A stretch of DNA of 64,000 nucleotides from Acinetobacter genomosp. 15BJ (lineage in GTDB: Bacteria; Pseudomonadota; Gammaproteobacteria; Pseudomonadales; Moraxellaceae), in assembly GCF_000400715.1 (NCBI RefSeq), contig NZ_KE007347.1:420729-484728 (forward strand), in the 5' to 3' direction. Positions 1 to 9,558 of this stretch are shown piece after piece. The translations under genes and the position numbers were made by a program. The first letter of the stretch is position 1; every line of letters starts with the position of its first letter. The notes under the pieces are model-generated. The model saw only the letters and a list, made by a program, of their open reading frames with translations, was not told the DNA's origin and made no database searches.

Positions 1-323
1 GAATGCACTTGGTTCTGTATTTTTTATTTAAGATTGGAAAACGATGTTGTAATTTTGTCTAAATGATCGGGCAATTTGCAGATCAAATTTGAAAACCTGA
101 ATAGTAAACCCAATAAAATTATTAAAACTGGTACCGAGCCGTAAAGACAGGTTTTATAAGTTGGCGTATGATCTGATAGAGTCTCACCGATGCTTATGAC
201 AAAAGTGATTTGTCACAAGAATTTAGGTGAAATAAGGCATGATTTGTGCAACCGAATGACTTTAATCAAGAAGTCTTGCCAACAAGACCATCTAAACGAC
301 ATGATGAAAGATAAGGAATACTG
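1..323. other. Gene-free left end, pepN upstream region
   Basis: I see no coding frame here. The stretch is AT-rich. It contains one small perfect hairpin at 197-215 (7-bp stem TGACAAA/TTTGTCA, 5-nt loop). A possible sigma-70 -35 (TTGAAA, 89-94) is followed by a poor AT-rich -10 near 112-118, so this may be pepN promoter DNA. The Shine-Dalgarno AAGGA at 313-317 precedes the pepN ATG at 324. Nothing else is recognisable. Confidence 0.5.
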
Positions 324-2930
324 ATGAATATTGCGGCACAACCTCCCGTACAAACAGATCAAACCATTTACCTCAAAGATTATCAAAAGCCATCTTTCTT
401 GGTCGAATCCATTAACCTAGATATTCAAGTCTATGATGATCATACGATTGTTGATTCAACTTTGGTGATGAAACGTCAGACAGCAGGTGCATTGGTTCTG
501 TTAGGCCGTGATCTGGAACTGAAATCGATTCAACTCAATGGTCAGACGCTGAGTGCAGCGCAATATAATTTAGACAGTGAGCAATTGCTGATCACTGATG
601 CACCAGATCAGGTCATTCTACAAACTCAAGTGGTGATTCACCCTGAGTCAAATACGCAGCTTGAAGGTTTATACAAGGCAGGTGATTTATTTGTCACTCA
701 AAATGAACCTGAGGGTTTTCGTAAAATTACCTTCTATCCTGACCGTCCTGATGTATTGGCGGAATTTACCACGCGTGTCGAAGCCGATAAGAAATATCCA
801 GTATTACTTGCAAATGGTAACTTATTGGAAACAGGTGAGGCTGGGGAAGGTCGTCATTTTGCGATCTGGCAAGATCCAACCAAAAAGCCAAGCTATTTAT
901 TCGCTTGTGTGATTGGTGATCTAGCAGTATTGAAAGATCGTTATACGACTTCTGAAGGCCGAGATGTTGCATTAGAAATCTATGCAATTGAAAAAGATAT
1001 TCCGAAATGTCACATCGCCATGGAAGCATTAAAGCATTCGATGCGTTGGGATGAAGAACATTATGGTCGTCCTTACGATCTCGATAACTATATGATTGTG
1101 GCAGTAAGTCAGTTCAACATGGGTGCAATGGAAAATAAAGGTTTAAATATCTTTAATACTTCTTGTGTGCTTGCCGATGAAGAATACACCACGGATGCCG
1201 CAATTATGCGAGTTCAGTCCGTGATTGCACATGAATATTTCCATAACTGGACTGGCAACCGAATTACCTGTCGTGACTGGTTCCAGTTGTGTTTAAAAGA
1301 AGGCTTAACGGTTTTTCGTGATCAGTCTTTCTCTGAGGATTTACAATCAGCGGCCGTACAACGAATTGATGATGTGGCAGTATTGAAATCGCATCAATTC
1401 CCTGAAGATGCTGGTCCATTATCGCATCCGCCTCGTCCAGACCATTTTGTCGAAATCAACAACTTCTACACCGCGACAGTGTATGAGAAGGGTGCTGAAA
1501 TCAATCGCATGATGGCAACGTTGTTAGGTAAAGAAAAGTACCGTCAAGGGACTGATGAATATTTTCTACGCCATGATGGGCAAGCGGTTACGGTTGAAGA
1601 TTGGGTTGCGGCATTGAGCGCTGGTTCGGGTGTTGATCTATCTAACTTCCTCACTTGGTATAACCAACCGGGGACACCGAAGTTAGAAGCCAAAGGTGAA
1701 TATGATGCTGATGCACAGACTTACCGTTTAAGCTTCAAACAAAGCTTGAAAGCACATCCAAAATATCCAAACCTCAAAGCAGTGCCAATTCCTGTGGCTC
1801 TGGCATTATTTAATGCCAATACAGGTGAACAATATACCTTGCATAGCACTGATCTGTTTGTGAATGATGTCAAAGATGGTGTGTATTTATTTGATCAAGA
1901 TGCAGCCGTAATTGAATTTACAGGTGTGACTGAGCAACCTGTGGCTTCGTTATTACGTAATTTCTCTGCACCTGTGAATTTAGTCTTTGATTATTCCAAT
2001 GACGATCTTGCGTTCTTGATTCAACACGAAACCAATGGCTTTAATCAATGGCAAGCGACACAAACTTTATTGGAACGTATTCTTTTAGAAGACCATAAAG
2101 TGGATACCTATATTCAGGCAATTAAAAATACGTTGCCAGACTTAGTGAATAAAGATCCGCTATTGGCATCGCGTTTATTTGATGTGCCAAGTGAAAACTA
2201 TCTAGGTAGTCGTATTGATCAAGACTATGAGCCTGAATTGATTCGAGAGAAGCGTGAAGCTGTGCTGGATCGTTTAGCACGTGATTTAGGTTCATTCTGG
2301 AAAGACACTTATTTGGCCTTAGATCCAGAACAGCAAAAAGAGTTTTCTTTGGCAATGGGCGTGCGTTCACTGAAAAATATCACCCTGAATATGTTGGCAC
2401 GTCAAGGCGATGAGTCTGTGTTTGATTTGGCTTATGCGCAATACCAACAAACAGGCAATATGTCTGAGCGTTTAGGCGCATTACGTGTTTTAGTCTGGAA
2501 TGATGCACCACAAGCGCAAGCTGCACTCGCAGATTTCTATAACCGTTTTAAAGATGAAGCCTTGTCTTTAGATCAGTGGTTTAGCATCCAAGCATCGAAT
2601 CCATGTGCGACAGCGGCAACCATTGAATACCTCACCAAACATGCGGATTATGATTTGGGAACGCCGAACCGTATCCGTGCCGTAAGTGGTGGTTTGGCTG
2701 CAAATCCAGTCAATACTTGGAGCTTCGGTGTCGATCATTTCATTGAGCTTGCAGCTTACTTGGATGAGAAAAACCCAATTTTAGGTTCGCGTTTATTACA
2801 AGTGCTGTCACGTTGGTACACTTTGGCTGAACCACAACGTAGTCATGTGCAACAAGCGCTTAAGGCATTGCAACCTAAAGTAAAATCGAAAAATGTAGCA
2901 GAAACATTGAACAGTTTACTCAGTATTTAA
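324..2930 (+). CDS. pepN: Aminopeptidase N (M1 family zinc peptidase)
   Basis: Cytosolic broad-specificity aminopeptidase that removes N-terminal residues from peptides in the last stage of protein turnover. At 868 residues it has the usual length of bacterial PepN. The substrate-binding GAMEN motif is at residues 267-271. The zinc site HEYFH is at 303-307, with the third ligand Glu326 exactly 19 residues after His307 (HExxH-x18-E). The C-terminal half is the helical domain typical of E. coli-type PepN. The ATG at 324 has AAGGA 7 nt upstream. A strong intrinsic terminator follows directly, so it is probably monocistronic. Confidence 0.97.
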   Translation: MNIAAQPPVQTDQTIYLKDYQKPSFLVESINLDIQVYDDHTIVDSTLVMKRQTAGALVLLGRDLELKSIQLNGQTLSAAQYNLDSEQLLITDAPDQVILQTQVVIHPESNTQLEGLYKAGDLFVTQNEPEGFRKITFYPDRPDVLAEFTTRVEADKKYPVLLANGNLLETGEAGEGRHFAIWQDPTKKPSYLFACVIGDLAVLKDRYTTSEGRDVALEIYAIEKDIPKCHIAMEALKHSMRWDEEHYGRPYDLDNYMIVAVSQFNMGAMENKGLNIFNTSCVLADEEYTTDAAIMRVQSVIAHEYFHNWTGNRITCRDWFQLCLKEGLTVFRDQSFSEDLQSAAVQRIDDVAVLKSHQFPEDAGPLSHPPRPDHFVEINNFYTATVYEKGAEINRMMATLLGKEKYRQGTDEYFLRHDGQAVTVEDWVAALSAGSGVDLSNFLTWYNQPGTPKLEAKGEYDADAQTYRLSFKQSLKAHPKYPNLKAVPIPVALALFNANTGEQYTLHSTDLFVNDVKDGVYLFDQDAAVIEFTGVTEQPVASLLRNFSAPVNLVFDYSNDDLAFLIQHETNGFNQWQATQTLLERILLEDHKVDTYIQAIKNTLPDLVNKDPLLASRLFDVPSENYLGSRIDQDYEPELIREKREAVLDRLARDLGSFWKDTYLALDPEQQKEFSLAMGVRSLKNITLNMLARQGDESVFDLAYAQYQQTGNMSERLGALRVLVWNDAPQAQAALADFYNRFKDEALSLDQWFSIQASNPCATAATIEYLTKHADYDLGTPNRIRAVSGGLAANPVNTWSFGVDHFIELAAYLDEKNPILGSRLLQVLSRWYTLAEPQRSHVQQALKALQPKVKSKNVAETLNSLLSI

Positions 2931-2951
2931 TTTACTGATTAAATCAATATG

Positions 2952-2979
2952 AAAAGGATGTCGTCAGACATCCTTTTTT
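2952..2979 (+). terminator. pepN intrinsic terminator
   Basis: Perfect 10-bp stem (AAAGGATGTC/GACATCCTTT) with a GTCA loop at 2963-2966, followed by a T run. It lies 22 nt after the pepN stop. Confidence 0.9.
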
Positions 2980-3032
2980 ATTTGACAATTTATATTGTCA
3001 GAAATAGTATGGAAATCATTCGAATGTAACGG

Positions 3033-3728
3033 ATGACTGCAATGGAAATAAAAACAATCACATTACCGACACGCCAAATTGAAGTTGAAGTGTATGCACC
3101 TGCGGAAACAGAGGAAAAAGCACCGGCAATATTATTGCTGCATGAGTTATTCGGCATTCTCGATGTTTACCGTGAAGATGCCCAAGACTTGGCTGATCGT
3201 GGTTATTTGGTTTACGTGCCTAATTTATTTAGTGGTGGTGCAGTGAAATACTGTATTCGTGCCATGGTGAGCAAAGCGGGACGAATCAATGCTGCAGATA
3301 GTGAAGTCAATCAAGAAATTCATGTATTGTTAGATGCTTTAAAGGCAGATCCTCGCTCGAATGGTCGTTTAGGCATGTTAGGGCAGTGCTTAACAGGTGG
3401 CTATGTGATTCAGATGGCCAAGCGCGAAGATATGTTAGCACCTGTGGTTTATCATCATTCTCTGGGTATTCAAGGTGCTGGTGTTCCAAATAAAGAGTCA
3501 CTGGATGAGGTTCGGATATTACAAGGGCATTGGTCAACGGTAGATCCATTTTGCCCAGCGACCAAGCGTAATAAATTGATCCAGCAATTGGGTGATCGGG
3601 TTGAAGCTTATACTTATAATATGCCACATGGCTTCCGTAGCGTGAGCCGAGGATTGCCTGAAGCCCAAGTGGTGTGGCAGCGGACTGTTGATTTCTTTGA
3701 GCGAGAATTAAAACAAAACACAATATAA
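3033..3728 (+). CDS. Dienelactone hydrolase family protein
   Basis: Predicted alpha/beta hydrolase of the dienelactone hydrolase family (231 aa, typical length). The visible triad is Cys119 in a GQCLTG nucleophile elbow, Asp171 and His199 (MPHGF). A cysteine nucleophile is the family signature. An oxyanion/HELFG segment occurs around residues 37-41. Members open lactone or ester rings, but the physiological substrate cannot be read from sequence, and no aromatic-degradation genes lie nearby. The start could be ATG 3033 or the in-frame ATG 3042; neither has a strong Shine-Dalgarno. It stands alone after the pepN terminator. Confidence 0.85.
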   Translation: MTAMEIKTITLPTRQIEVEVYAPAETEEKAPAILLLHELFGILDVYREDAQDLADRGYLVYVPNLFSGGAVKYCIRAMVSKAGRINAADSEVNQEIHVLLDALKADPRSNGRLGMLGQCLTGGYVIQMAKREDMLAPVVYHHSLGIQGAGVPNKESLDEVRILQGHWSTVDPFCPATKRNKLIQQLGDRVEAYTYNMPHGFRSVSRGLPEAQVVWQRTVDFFERELKQNTI

Positions 3729-3795
3729 ATCATTGGAACAACAGGTTATTATTTACTGAAATTCATTTATAGAAATAAAAAAGTGAGGGGAATAT

Positions 3796-4233
3796 ATGTC
3801 TCAACAATATGCATACGCGGGTTTCTGGATACGTTTCGGTGCCGCGATTATTGATTCAATCATTGTGATGGTTGCCATGATTCCATTAACCATGATTTTT
3901 GGGGGCGGTAATACCACAGTTGCCTCTGATGGTTTTTCATCATTCCAATTTATGTCTACGGCAGATTGGATTTGGCAAATTCTCGCCGCAGTATTTTATA
4001 TTTTCTGCTGGATTAAATTTGCAGGAACACCTGGTAAGCGTCTGCTTCGATTAAAAGTACTGGATGAAAAAACGGGTGAAAATGTGACTGTCGGGCAGGC
4101 TATCATTCGCTACATTGGTTATATCCCAGCAACTTTAGTGTTTTTTATTGGTTTAATATGGGTGGCTTTTGATGCTAAAAAGCAAGGCTGGCACGACAAA
4201 ATGGCAAAAACTGTAGTGGTAAGAGAGCTCTAA
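3796..4233 (+). CDS. RDD family membrane protein
   Basis: Small integral membrane protein of 145 aa. The RDD signature is visible: Arg and Asp in the first helix ([15 protein letters not shown], about residues 11-25) and a [12 protein letters not shown] loop at about 77-88. About three to four hydrophobic segments are seen. RDD proteins are of largely unknown function; some have been proposed as transporters. A good Shine-Dalgarno (GAGGGGA) precedes the ATG at 3796. It follows the hydrolase gene by 67 bp and may be co-transcribed. Confidence 0.85.
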   Translation: MSQQYAYAGFWIRFGAAIIDSIIVMVAMIPLTMIFGGGNTTVASDGFSSFQFMSTADWIWQILAAVFYIFCWIKFAGTPGKRLLRLKVLDEKTGENVTVGQAIIRYIGYIPATLVFFIGLIWVAFDAKKQGWHDKMAKTVVVREL

Positions 4234-4280
4234 TTTAGAGCGAAATTTTATCATGTAATAAAAAATTCATATGATAGGGC

Positions 4281-4308
4281 TTGTGAATCATTTCGCATGT
4301 CCTATAAT
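4281..4308 (+). promoter_or_regulatory. Sigma-70-like promoter for candidate small RNA
   Basis: TTGTGA at 4281-4286, a 16-bp spacer and a perfect TATAAT at 4303-4308. No coding start follows within 230 bp, while a structured segment ending in a hairpin does. Confidence 0.55.
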
Positions 4309-4314
4309 GCCGAT

Positions 4315-4442
4315 GAGTTTATTCGCGGAGATCCTAAATGGGAAGTTGTTCGAGGTTCGGGTTTAATAAAGGATTAAGCCAAAGCGAATACTGAGCAAGC
4401 GAGCTATTTAGGTCAGCTATCTTGCAATGAGATAGCTTTGTA
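4315..4442 (+). ncRNA. Candidate structured small RNA or leader
   Basis: Gene-free 310-bp gap between the RDD gene and the next CDS. Downstream of a good promoter the transcript would contain a 7-bp outer helix (TATTCGC 4320-4326 with GCGAATA 4384-4390). It encloses an 8-bp hairpin (4360-4367 with 4373-4380, one G-U pair, loop AAAGG). A terminator-like stem follows at 4415-4437 (AGCTATCT/AGATAGCT) with a short T stretch. I recognise no Rfam family. It could be a free sRNA of about 130 nt or an attenuator-like leader for the gene at 4544. The structure is seen directly; the function is unknown. Confidence 0.45.
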
Positions 4443-4543
4443 AAAATTATCTAAACCCTCCTATAAAATTTTGCTGTATCCACAAAATTTATTGTATTGA
4501 CTGTATCCTGTTTAGTTTCTCACCTAAAAAAGGGGAGAAGCCT

Positions 4544-5236
4544 ATGTTTTTTCACGCTTCCATTCAATGGCTTGCTGTTCTTAACGTATTTATTTTATGT
4601 GGATTATTTCTGACTCAAAAGAGTAAGGCGGGTCCACTCATCAACACCGATGATGTCTCTATTACTGCGGCACAGCAGTGTCAGCTAGAAAGTGCTTATA
4701 GCTATAACAAAGACGGAACTTGGTCTTATCAAGTCGTACCTGCCTGTAATCTCAATCAAAATTTAGAAGTATCTTTGGGCTATCACTCAAGTAAAGATCA
4801 AGATCAGATTCATGGCTTTTCAGTTCAAGCAAAAAGCATTTTAAGGCCAATGGAGAATGATTGGGGTGTTGCCAGTAGTTTACAGCTATCACGTGATGAT
4901 GTTGCTCATCATGGGGATTTAAACTGGTTTTTGAATGTTCCTGTCAGTTTTCAACTCTTAGATCAACGTTTAGCATTGGATACCAATCTAGGTTATCAGC
5001 ATGCCGATGAGCGTCTAGTTCGTTGGGGGATTGCTTCAACCTATACGCTGACCGAGCATGTCGGTGTAACAGTTGAAACGTATAATCAAGATCGTCAGGC
5101 GCCATTCTTCCAGACAGCATTACAATACAGTTTGATTCCCAATGTACTCACTTTAGAAGCCTCCTTTGGTGATCGCCTACATCGTTTAAAACAACATTGG
5201 TTTGGACTTGGCTTAAGTTATACGCCATCATCATAA
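4544..5236 (+). CDS. Putative outer-membrane beta-barrel protein
   Basis: A 230-aa protein of unknown function. It begins with a hydrophobic export signal (about residues 8-24) and a likely signal peptidase site near KAG-PL at about 30. The mature part is rich in alternating polar/hydrophobic strands with aromatic residues, and ends in strand-like LTLEASFGDRL and HWFGLGLSYT. This resembles small outer-membrane barrel or MetA-type transporter-like proteins. Two cysteines in the mature N-terminal region could form a disulfide. The Shine-Dalgarno is AAGGGGAG. It sits downstream of the candidate RNA/terminator at 4315-4442. Confidence 0.6.
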   Translation: MFFHASIQWLAVLNVFILCGLFLTQKSKAGPLINTDDVSITAAQQCQLESAYSYNKDGTWSYQVVPACNLNQNLEVSLGYHSSKDQDQIHGFSVQAKSILRPMENDWGVASSLQLSRDDVAHHGDLNWFLNVPVSFQLLDQRLALDTNLGYQHADERLVRWGIASTYTLTEHVGVTVETYNQDRQAPFFQTALQYSLIPNVLTLEASFGDRLHRLKQHWFGLGLSYTPSS

Positions 5237-5293
5237 TGTGCTTAAATTCAGTTGATCCATCATTAGAATCATTGATAAGAATATAGGTATAAG

Positions 5294-6013
5294 ATGCAAT
5301 TAAAATTTTTACAAAATATTGATTTATCAAATATTGCAGATACTTTAGTCAGCCTGTCCGTTGCTTTTATTCTCGGCGCATTAATTGGCTTTGAACGGCA
5401 GTATCGACAACGTACGGCAGGACTCAGAACCAATGTTCTGGTGGCTGTTGGTGCTGCAATTTTTGTCGATATTGCCACCAATTTAACTGGTGCAGAAGGT
5501 GCAGTCCGCGTGATTGCCTATGTGGTTTCAGGTATTGGTTTCTTGGGTGCGGGTGTGATTATGCGACAAGAAGGTAATATTCATGGTTTAAACACGGCTG
5601 CGACCCTTTGGTGCTCAGCCGCCGTGGGTGCTTCTGCGGGTTCAGATCTCATTATTGAAGCAATACTGGCAACTGCTTTTATCTTGGCAGCCAATACGCT
5701 GTTAAGACCGATTGTTCATGCCATTGACCGTCGTCCGATTGATGATGATACAGAGGTTTTACATGTCATCTATATTATTTGTGATCGTAGTCAAAGTAAG
5801 GTGGTGATGGATGAATTGAATTTAACCTTGCAACACCATAATTATCCTGCAAAAGATATTGATGTTACACCGTTCGGTGAAAAAGAGGTCGAGATAGAAG
5901 TCACTTTAATTGCCACTTCAATTGATGCAGAAGAAGCCCAGCATATTACGAATCATCTGAATGCCATGCCACAAATTCGACAGGCATTTTGGGATAAAAA
6001 TACGATCAATTAA
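5294..6013 (+). CDS. MgtC/SapB family membrane protein
   Basis: Inner-membrane protein of 239 aa. The N-terminal MgtC/SapB domain (about residues 15-145) has the characteristic segment FILGALIGFERQYRQRTAGLRTN, followed by several glycine-rich membrane helices. A C-terminal soluble ACT-like domain (about 155-235) follows. The family is linked to magnesium homeostasis and, in pathogens, to survival in macrophages, but many members are housekeeping with unknown role. It is not next to a Mg2+ ATPase. It lies 58 bp after the barrel-like gene. Confidence 0.85.
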   Translation: MQLKFLQNIDLSNIADTLVSLSVAFILGALIGFERQYRQRTAGLRTNVLVAVGAAIFVDIATNLTGAEGAVRVIAYVVSGIGFLGAGVIMRQEGNIHGLNTAATLWCSAAVGASAGSDLIIEAILATAFILAANTLLRPIVHAIDRRPIDDDTEVLHVIYIICDRSQSKVVMDELNLTLQHHNYPAKDIDVTPFGEKEVEIEVTLIATSIDAEEAQHITNHLNAMPQIRQAFWDKNTIN

Positions 6014-6127
6014 GCCTTAGAAATCGTTTTTATATCATTGCATTGGGATACATTGTCTCATTCATGATATATAAAATGTCTATTGTTTCACATAAAATGA
6101 CGCCAGCTTGATAACAATGAGAACAGT

Positions 6128-7960
6128 ATGAGTTCAGAAGCACATTCAATGAGTTTAATTGCACCAGTGGTCTTGCTTGCTGCTGCTGTAATCGCAGTCC
6201 CTATTTTTAAACGTATAGGATTGGGTTCAGTCTTAGGATATTTAATTGCTGGATTGATTATCGGTCCTTTTGGTTTTGCTTTTTTCCATGATTCGGCTTC
6301 GATTCTACATATTGCAGAACTTGGTATTGTGATGTACCTATTTGTGATTGGTCTGGAGATGCAGCCCTCACATTTATGGAGTTTAAGGCGTGAGATCTTT
6401 GGACTAGGCACCTTGCAAATTGTTGCCTGTGCTTTGGCATTGACTGGTGTCGGCTTATTGTTTGGTTTTACTTGGCAAGTTGCTTTTATTGGTGCAGCGG
6501 GTTTTGTCCTGACCTCAACGGCGATTGTGATGCAGCTCTTGGGGGATCGCGGTGATATCGCTCAGCCGCAAGGGCAAAAAATCGTCTCAATTTTATTATT
6601 TGAAGATCTACTGATTGTTCCGTTATTGGCAATTGTTGCCTTCATGGCGCCAAACCATGTTGTAGAAACAACCTCAACTCGTTTAGAAAATATTGGCATT
6701 GGTTTAATTGCAATTGCGGGGCTAATTGCCGCAGGGTATTGGTTACTGAATCCATTATTTAGATTGCTCGCTGCGGCAAAAGCACGAGAAGTGATGACGG
6801 CGGCAGCACTTCTGGTGGTTTTAGGTGCGGCATTATTGATGCAGGTCAGTGGCTTATCTATGGCGATGGGTGCTTTCTTGGCAGGGGTTTTGTTGTCTGA
6901 ATCGACCTTTAGACATCAAATTGAAGCGGATATTGAACCATTCCGTGGTCTGTTACTGGGTTTATTTTTCCTCGGTGTTGGGATGTCGCTGGACTTATCC
7001 GTCGTTGCACAAAACTGGAAGCTCATCATCAGTGGTGTTTTAGCCATGATGTTTGCCAAGGCTTTGCTGATTTATATCGTGGCACGTATCACCAAGAGCT
7101 CTCATACGGAAGCTTTAGATCGAGCATTATTGATGGCACAGGGTGGTGAGTTCGCTTTTGTCCTGTTTGCTGCCGCAGTCAGTGCCCAAGTCATTGATAA
7201 TTCAATTAAGTCGAACCTGACCGCGATTGTAGTGTTATCAATGGTGTTAACCCCAATTCTGGGTATCATTTTTAAACGCTTTACCGAAACTAAAGATCAG
7301 ATCAATTTAGACAATGTCAATATTGCTGAAGGCTTGAGTGGCAGCGTGCTGATGATTGGTTTTGGGCGTTTTGGTCAGGTAACCAGTCAATTGTTACTGG
7401 CACGAGGGGTAGATGTCACCATTATTGACAATGACATCGACATGATTCAAAACGCGGAAAAGTTTGGTTTTAAAATTTACTATGGAGATGGTGGGCGTTT
7501 AGACATTCTGCATGCTTCAGGTGCGTCTACTGCGCAAGCCATTGTCGTTTGTGTCGACAGTAAGGAAACCACCAATCGAATTGTCGAGTTGGTCACGCAT
7601 GAATTTCCATTGGCTAAGCTGTTGGTGCGTTCTTATGACCGTGAGCATTCGCTCTATTTAGTGAAGCATAAAGTGGATTATATGATTCGAGAAACCTTTG
7701 AATCTGCGATCAAATTTGGTGGCGTGATCTTGCAAGAATTGGGTGTTGATGAAGATGAAGTACAACGCATTACTGATGAAATTCGTGATCGTGATGATGA
7801 GCGTTTTGAAACGGAAATTGCTGCGGATGATGTTTATGCAGGTGTTGGTTTGCAGTATACCCATGCGCATCCACGTCCGACCGCACCATTGATTCGTCCT
7901 AAACAGGCTGCCCGAATTCTGAATGATGAAGAAGCACAGAAAGATTTAGAGGAAAAGTAA
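6128..7960 (+). CDS. CPA2 monovalent cation/proton antiporter (KefB/KefC type)
   Basis: A 610-aa membrane antiporter. An N-terminal Na+/H+ exchanger-type domain of about 12 helices occupies roughly residues 1-380. A cytosolic RCK/TrkA-N domain starts near residue 400, with the nucleotide-binding GFGRFGQVTSQLL motif and the acidic DNDIDM end of strand 2. Length and order match glutathione-gated or related K+ efflux proteins. No KefF/KefG-like ancillary gene is adjacent, so gating by glutathione adducts is not shown. The C-terminus is charged and disordered-looking. It is followed by the MITE-like element. Confidence 0.88.
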   Translation: MSSEAHSMSLIAPVVLLAAAVIAVPIFKRIGLGSVLGYLIAGLIIGPFGFAFFHDSASILHIAELGIVMYLFVIGLEMQPSHLWSLRREIFGLGTLQIVACALALTGVGLLFGFTWQVAFIGAAGFVLTSTAIVMQLLGDRGDIAQPQGQKIVSILLFEDLLIVPLLAIVAFMAPNHVVETTSTRLENIGIGLIAIAGLIAAGYWLLNPLFRLLAAAKAREVMTAAALLVVLGAALLMQVSGLSMAMGAFLAGVLLSESTFRHQIEADIEPFRGLLLGLFFLGVGMSLDLSVVAQNWKLIISGVLAMMFAKALLIYIVARITKSSHTEALDRALLMAQGGEFAFVLFAAAVSAQVIDNSIKSNLTAIVVLSMVLTPILGIIFKRFTETKDQINLDNVNIAEGLSGSVLMIGFGRFGQVTSQLLLARGVDVTIIDNDIDMIQNAEKFGFKIYYGDGGRLDILHASGASTAQAIVVCVDSKETTNRIVELVTHEFPLAKLLVRSYDREHSLYLVKHKVDYMIRETFESAIKFGGVILQELGVDEDEVQRITDEIRDRDDERFETEIAADDVYAGVGLQYTHAHPRPTAPLIRPKQAARILNDEEAQKDLEEK

Positions 7961-7996
7961 CTCACAATTCTTTCCGTGCGTGATTTGAAGAAGCCT

Positions 7997-8265
7997 TAGG
8001 GTCTGTTGATATTTCACAGATGCTTGCGACAGAAGACATTTTTCGACGATACAAGGCATGGCTTATGAGATTTAGTCATTCTAAATAAATAAGGCATAAC
8101 GTAGTAGCGACAAAAAATGTCTCTGTCCCGTAGGGTTATAGCTAAAACTTCCCTAAACTGCGTTATGAAACTTGGCAAGGGGACTACCATTACCTGCGTT
8201 TCATGCCTTGTTTATGTCGTTTTAGCTGATAACGCAAGACATGGCTGAAATGTCAACAGACCCTA
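7997..8265. mobile_element. MITE-like non-autonomous element
   Basis: A 269-bp non-coding block with terminal inverted repeats: left TAGGGTCTGTTGATATTTCA, right its reverse complement with one mismatch (19/20). Similarity continues more weakly for another 10-15 bp inwards (ATG..CTTGCG). Both ends begin with TA, which may be a TA target duplication. Inside are two further fold-backs: about 8035-8118 (AGACATTTTTCGAC region against the reverse complement of GCGACAAAAAATGTCT) and ATGAAAC...GTTTCAT. There is no transposase. It lies between two convergent genes, a harmless place for insertion. Confidence 0.75.
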
Positions 8266-8271
8266 GTTCAA

Positions 8272-9450
8272 CTAGGGCTTATTTTTTGCTTTAAATCTAA
8301 ATAGCATCAATACGAAGATACCTAATAATAAACCCCAAAACGCTGAGCCAATGCCCCAGAATTGAATACCAGAAGCACTGCATAAAAAGGTGAGTAGCGC
8401 AGCTTCACGTTCTTCGACATTGGAGAAAGCAACTGCAATGTTATGGCTAATTGTCGCAAATAAAGCGATCCCAGCAAGTGCCACAATAAAGATTTGTGGG
8501 AATGACATCAGTAGGCTAACTAAGGTTGCCGCAAAAAGCCCCATTAAGATATAGAACAGACCACAGCTAATACCTGCAATATAACGTTTGCTTGGGTCAG
8601 GGTGTACTTGATCATCTAAGCTCACTGCTGCACTAATTGCCGCCAAGTTAATTGAGAAACAGCCGAAAGGTGCAAAAATAGTATGTGCAACACCAGTCCA
8701 ACCGACCAACTGATTCACATGCGGGTGATAGCCATAGCTTTTAATCATGGCAATGCCTGGCAAGTTTTGTGAAGTCATATTGATAACAAACAGTGGCAAA
8801 GCTAATCCTAAGATGGCTGACCAAGAAAAAGAGGGCTGCATCCATACCGGTTGTGTCAGTGACCATGTGATCGATTGGAGTTTAAAGTCGATAAATAGTG
8901 GGCAAACTGCTGCGCCTAAAATCACCGTCAGTACAATGCTATAACGAGGGAATAAGCGTTTTGAAACCAAATAGATCACAAGCATACTGAGGATAAAACC
9001 AAGATGGCTTTCTAGGCTGCTAAATATCTGAATACCAAATTTTAATAAAATCCCTGCTAGCATGGCACAGGTCAAACTTTGTGGAATATGGGCCAATAGT
9101 TTTTGGAAGATTCCTGAAAATCCAACAATTGCGATGGCAATACCACAGATCAGGAAGGCACCAATCGCTTCATACAAATCATAATGTCCTGTCGATGCAA
9201 TGATCAGTGCAATCCCCGGAGTTGACCATGCGGTAGCAACTGGATATTTATATTTCCAAGATAGAATCAAGCCCGAGAGACCAATCGCAAGCCCCAATGC
9301 CCAAAACCAAGAACTGATTTGCGCGGTATTGGCACCTAAGGATTGCGCACCTTGAATGACGAGGATGGCGGAAACACTAATCCCGATTAAGAAAGTAATA
9401 AAGCCAGCGAAAACAGCTGGAATTGAAAAATCTTGGAGGAGACGTTGCAT
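8272..9450 (-). CDS. BenE family transporter (YdcO-like)
   Basis: A 392-aa polytopic inner-membrane protein with about 11-12 helices, of the BenE/YdcO family. Recognisable segments are WSTPGIALI (about residues 75-83), AMLAGILLKFGIQ (about 129-141), FVINMTSQNLPGIAMIKSYGY (about 219-239) and FSINLAAISAAVS. The family includes benzoate:proton symporters, but this protein is closest in pattern to E. coli YdcO, whose substrate is not established. No benzoate catabolic genes are nearby, so benzoate transport should not be assumed. Its stop is only a few bases from the MITE-like element. Confidence 0.85.
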   Translation of the reverse strand: MQRLLQDFSIPAVFAGFITFLIGISVSAILVIQGAQSLGANTAQISSWFWALGLAIGLSGLILSWKYKYPVATAWSTPGIALIIASTGHYDLYEAIGAFLICGIAIAIVGFSGIFQKLLAHIPQSLTCAMLAGILLKFGIQIFSSLESHLGFILSMLVIYLVSKRLFPRYSIVLTVILGAAVCPLFIDFKLQSITWSLTQPVWMQPSFSWSAILGLALPLFVINMTSQNLPGIAMIKSYGYHPHVNQLVGWTGVAHTIFAPFGCFSINLAAISAAVSLDDQVHPDPSKRYIAGISCGLFYILMGLFAATLVSLLMSFPQIFIVALAGIALFATISHNIAVAFSNVEEREAALLTFLCSASGIQFWGIGSAFWGLLLGIFVLMLFRFKAKNKP

Positions 9451-9558
9451 CTATGCATCTATACTTGTTTAAAATTTGTTGAAAAGTATATCGTTAATAT
9501 GGGTTAAATCGTAGTTCTAAAGTGATTGAATAAATTGATCATTCGATCAATTTTATGC

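Noticed and set aside
4343..4380. TTCGAGGTTCGGG looked like a tRNA T-arm.
   Set aside because: No acceptor stem, D-arm or anticodon arm can be placed around it.
8272..9450. Calling the BenE family gene a benzoate transporter.
   Set aside because: No ben/cat catabolic genes nearby and sequence pattern fits YdcO, whose substrate is not established.
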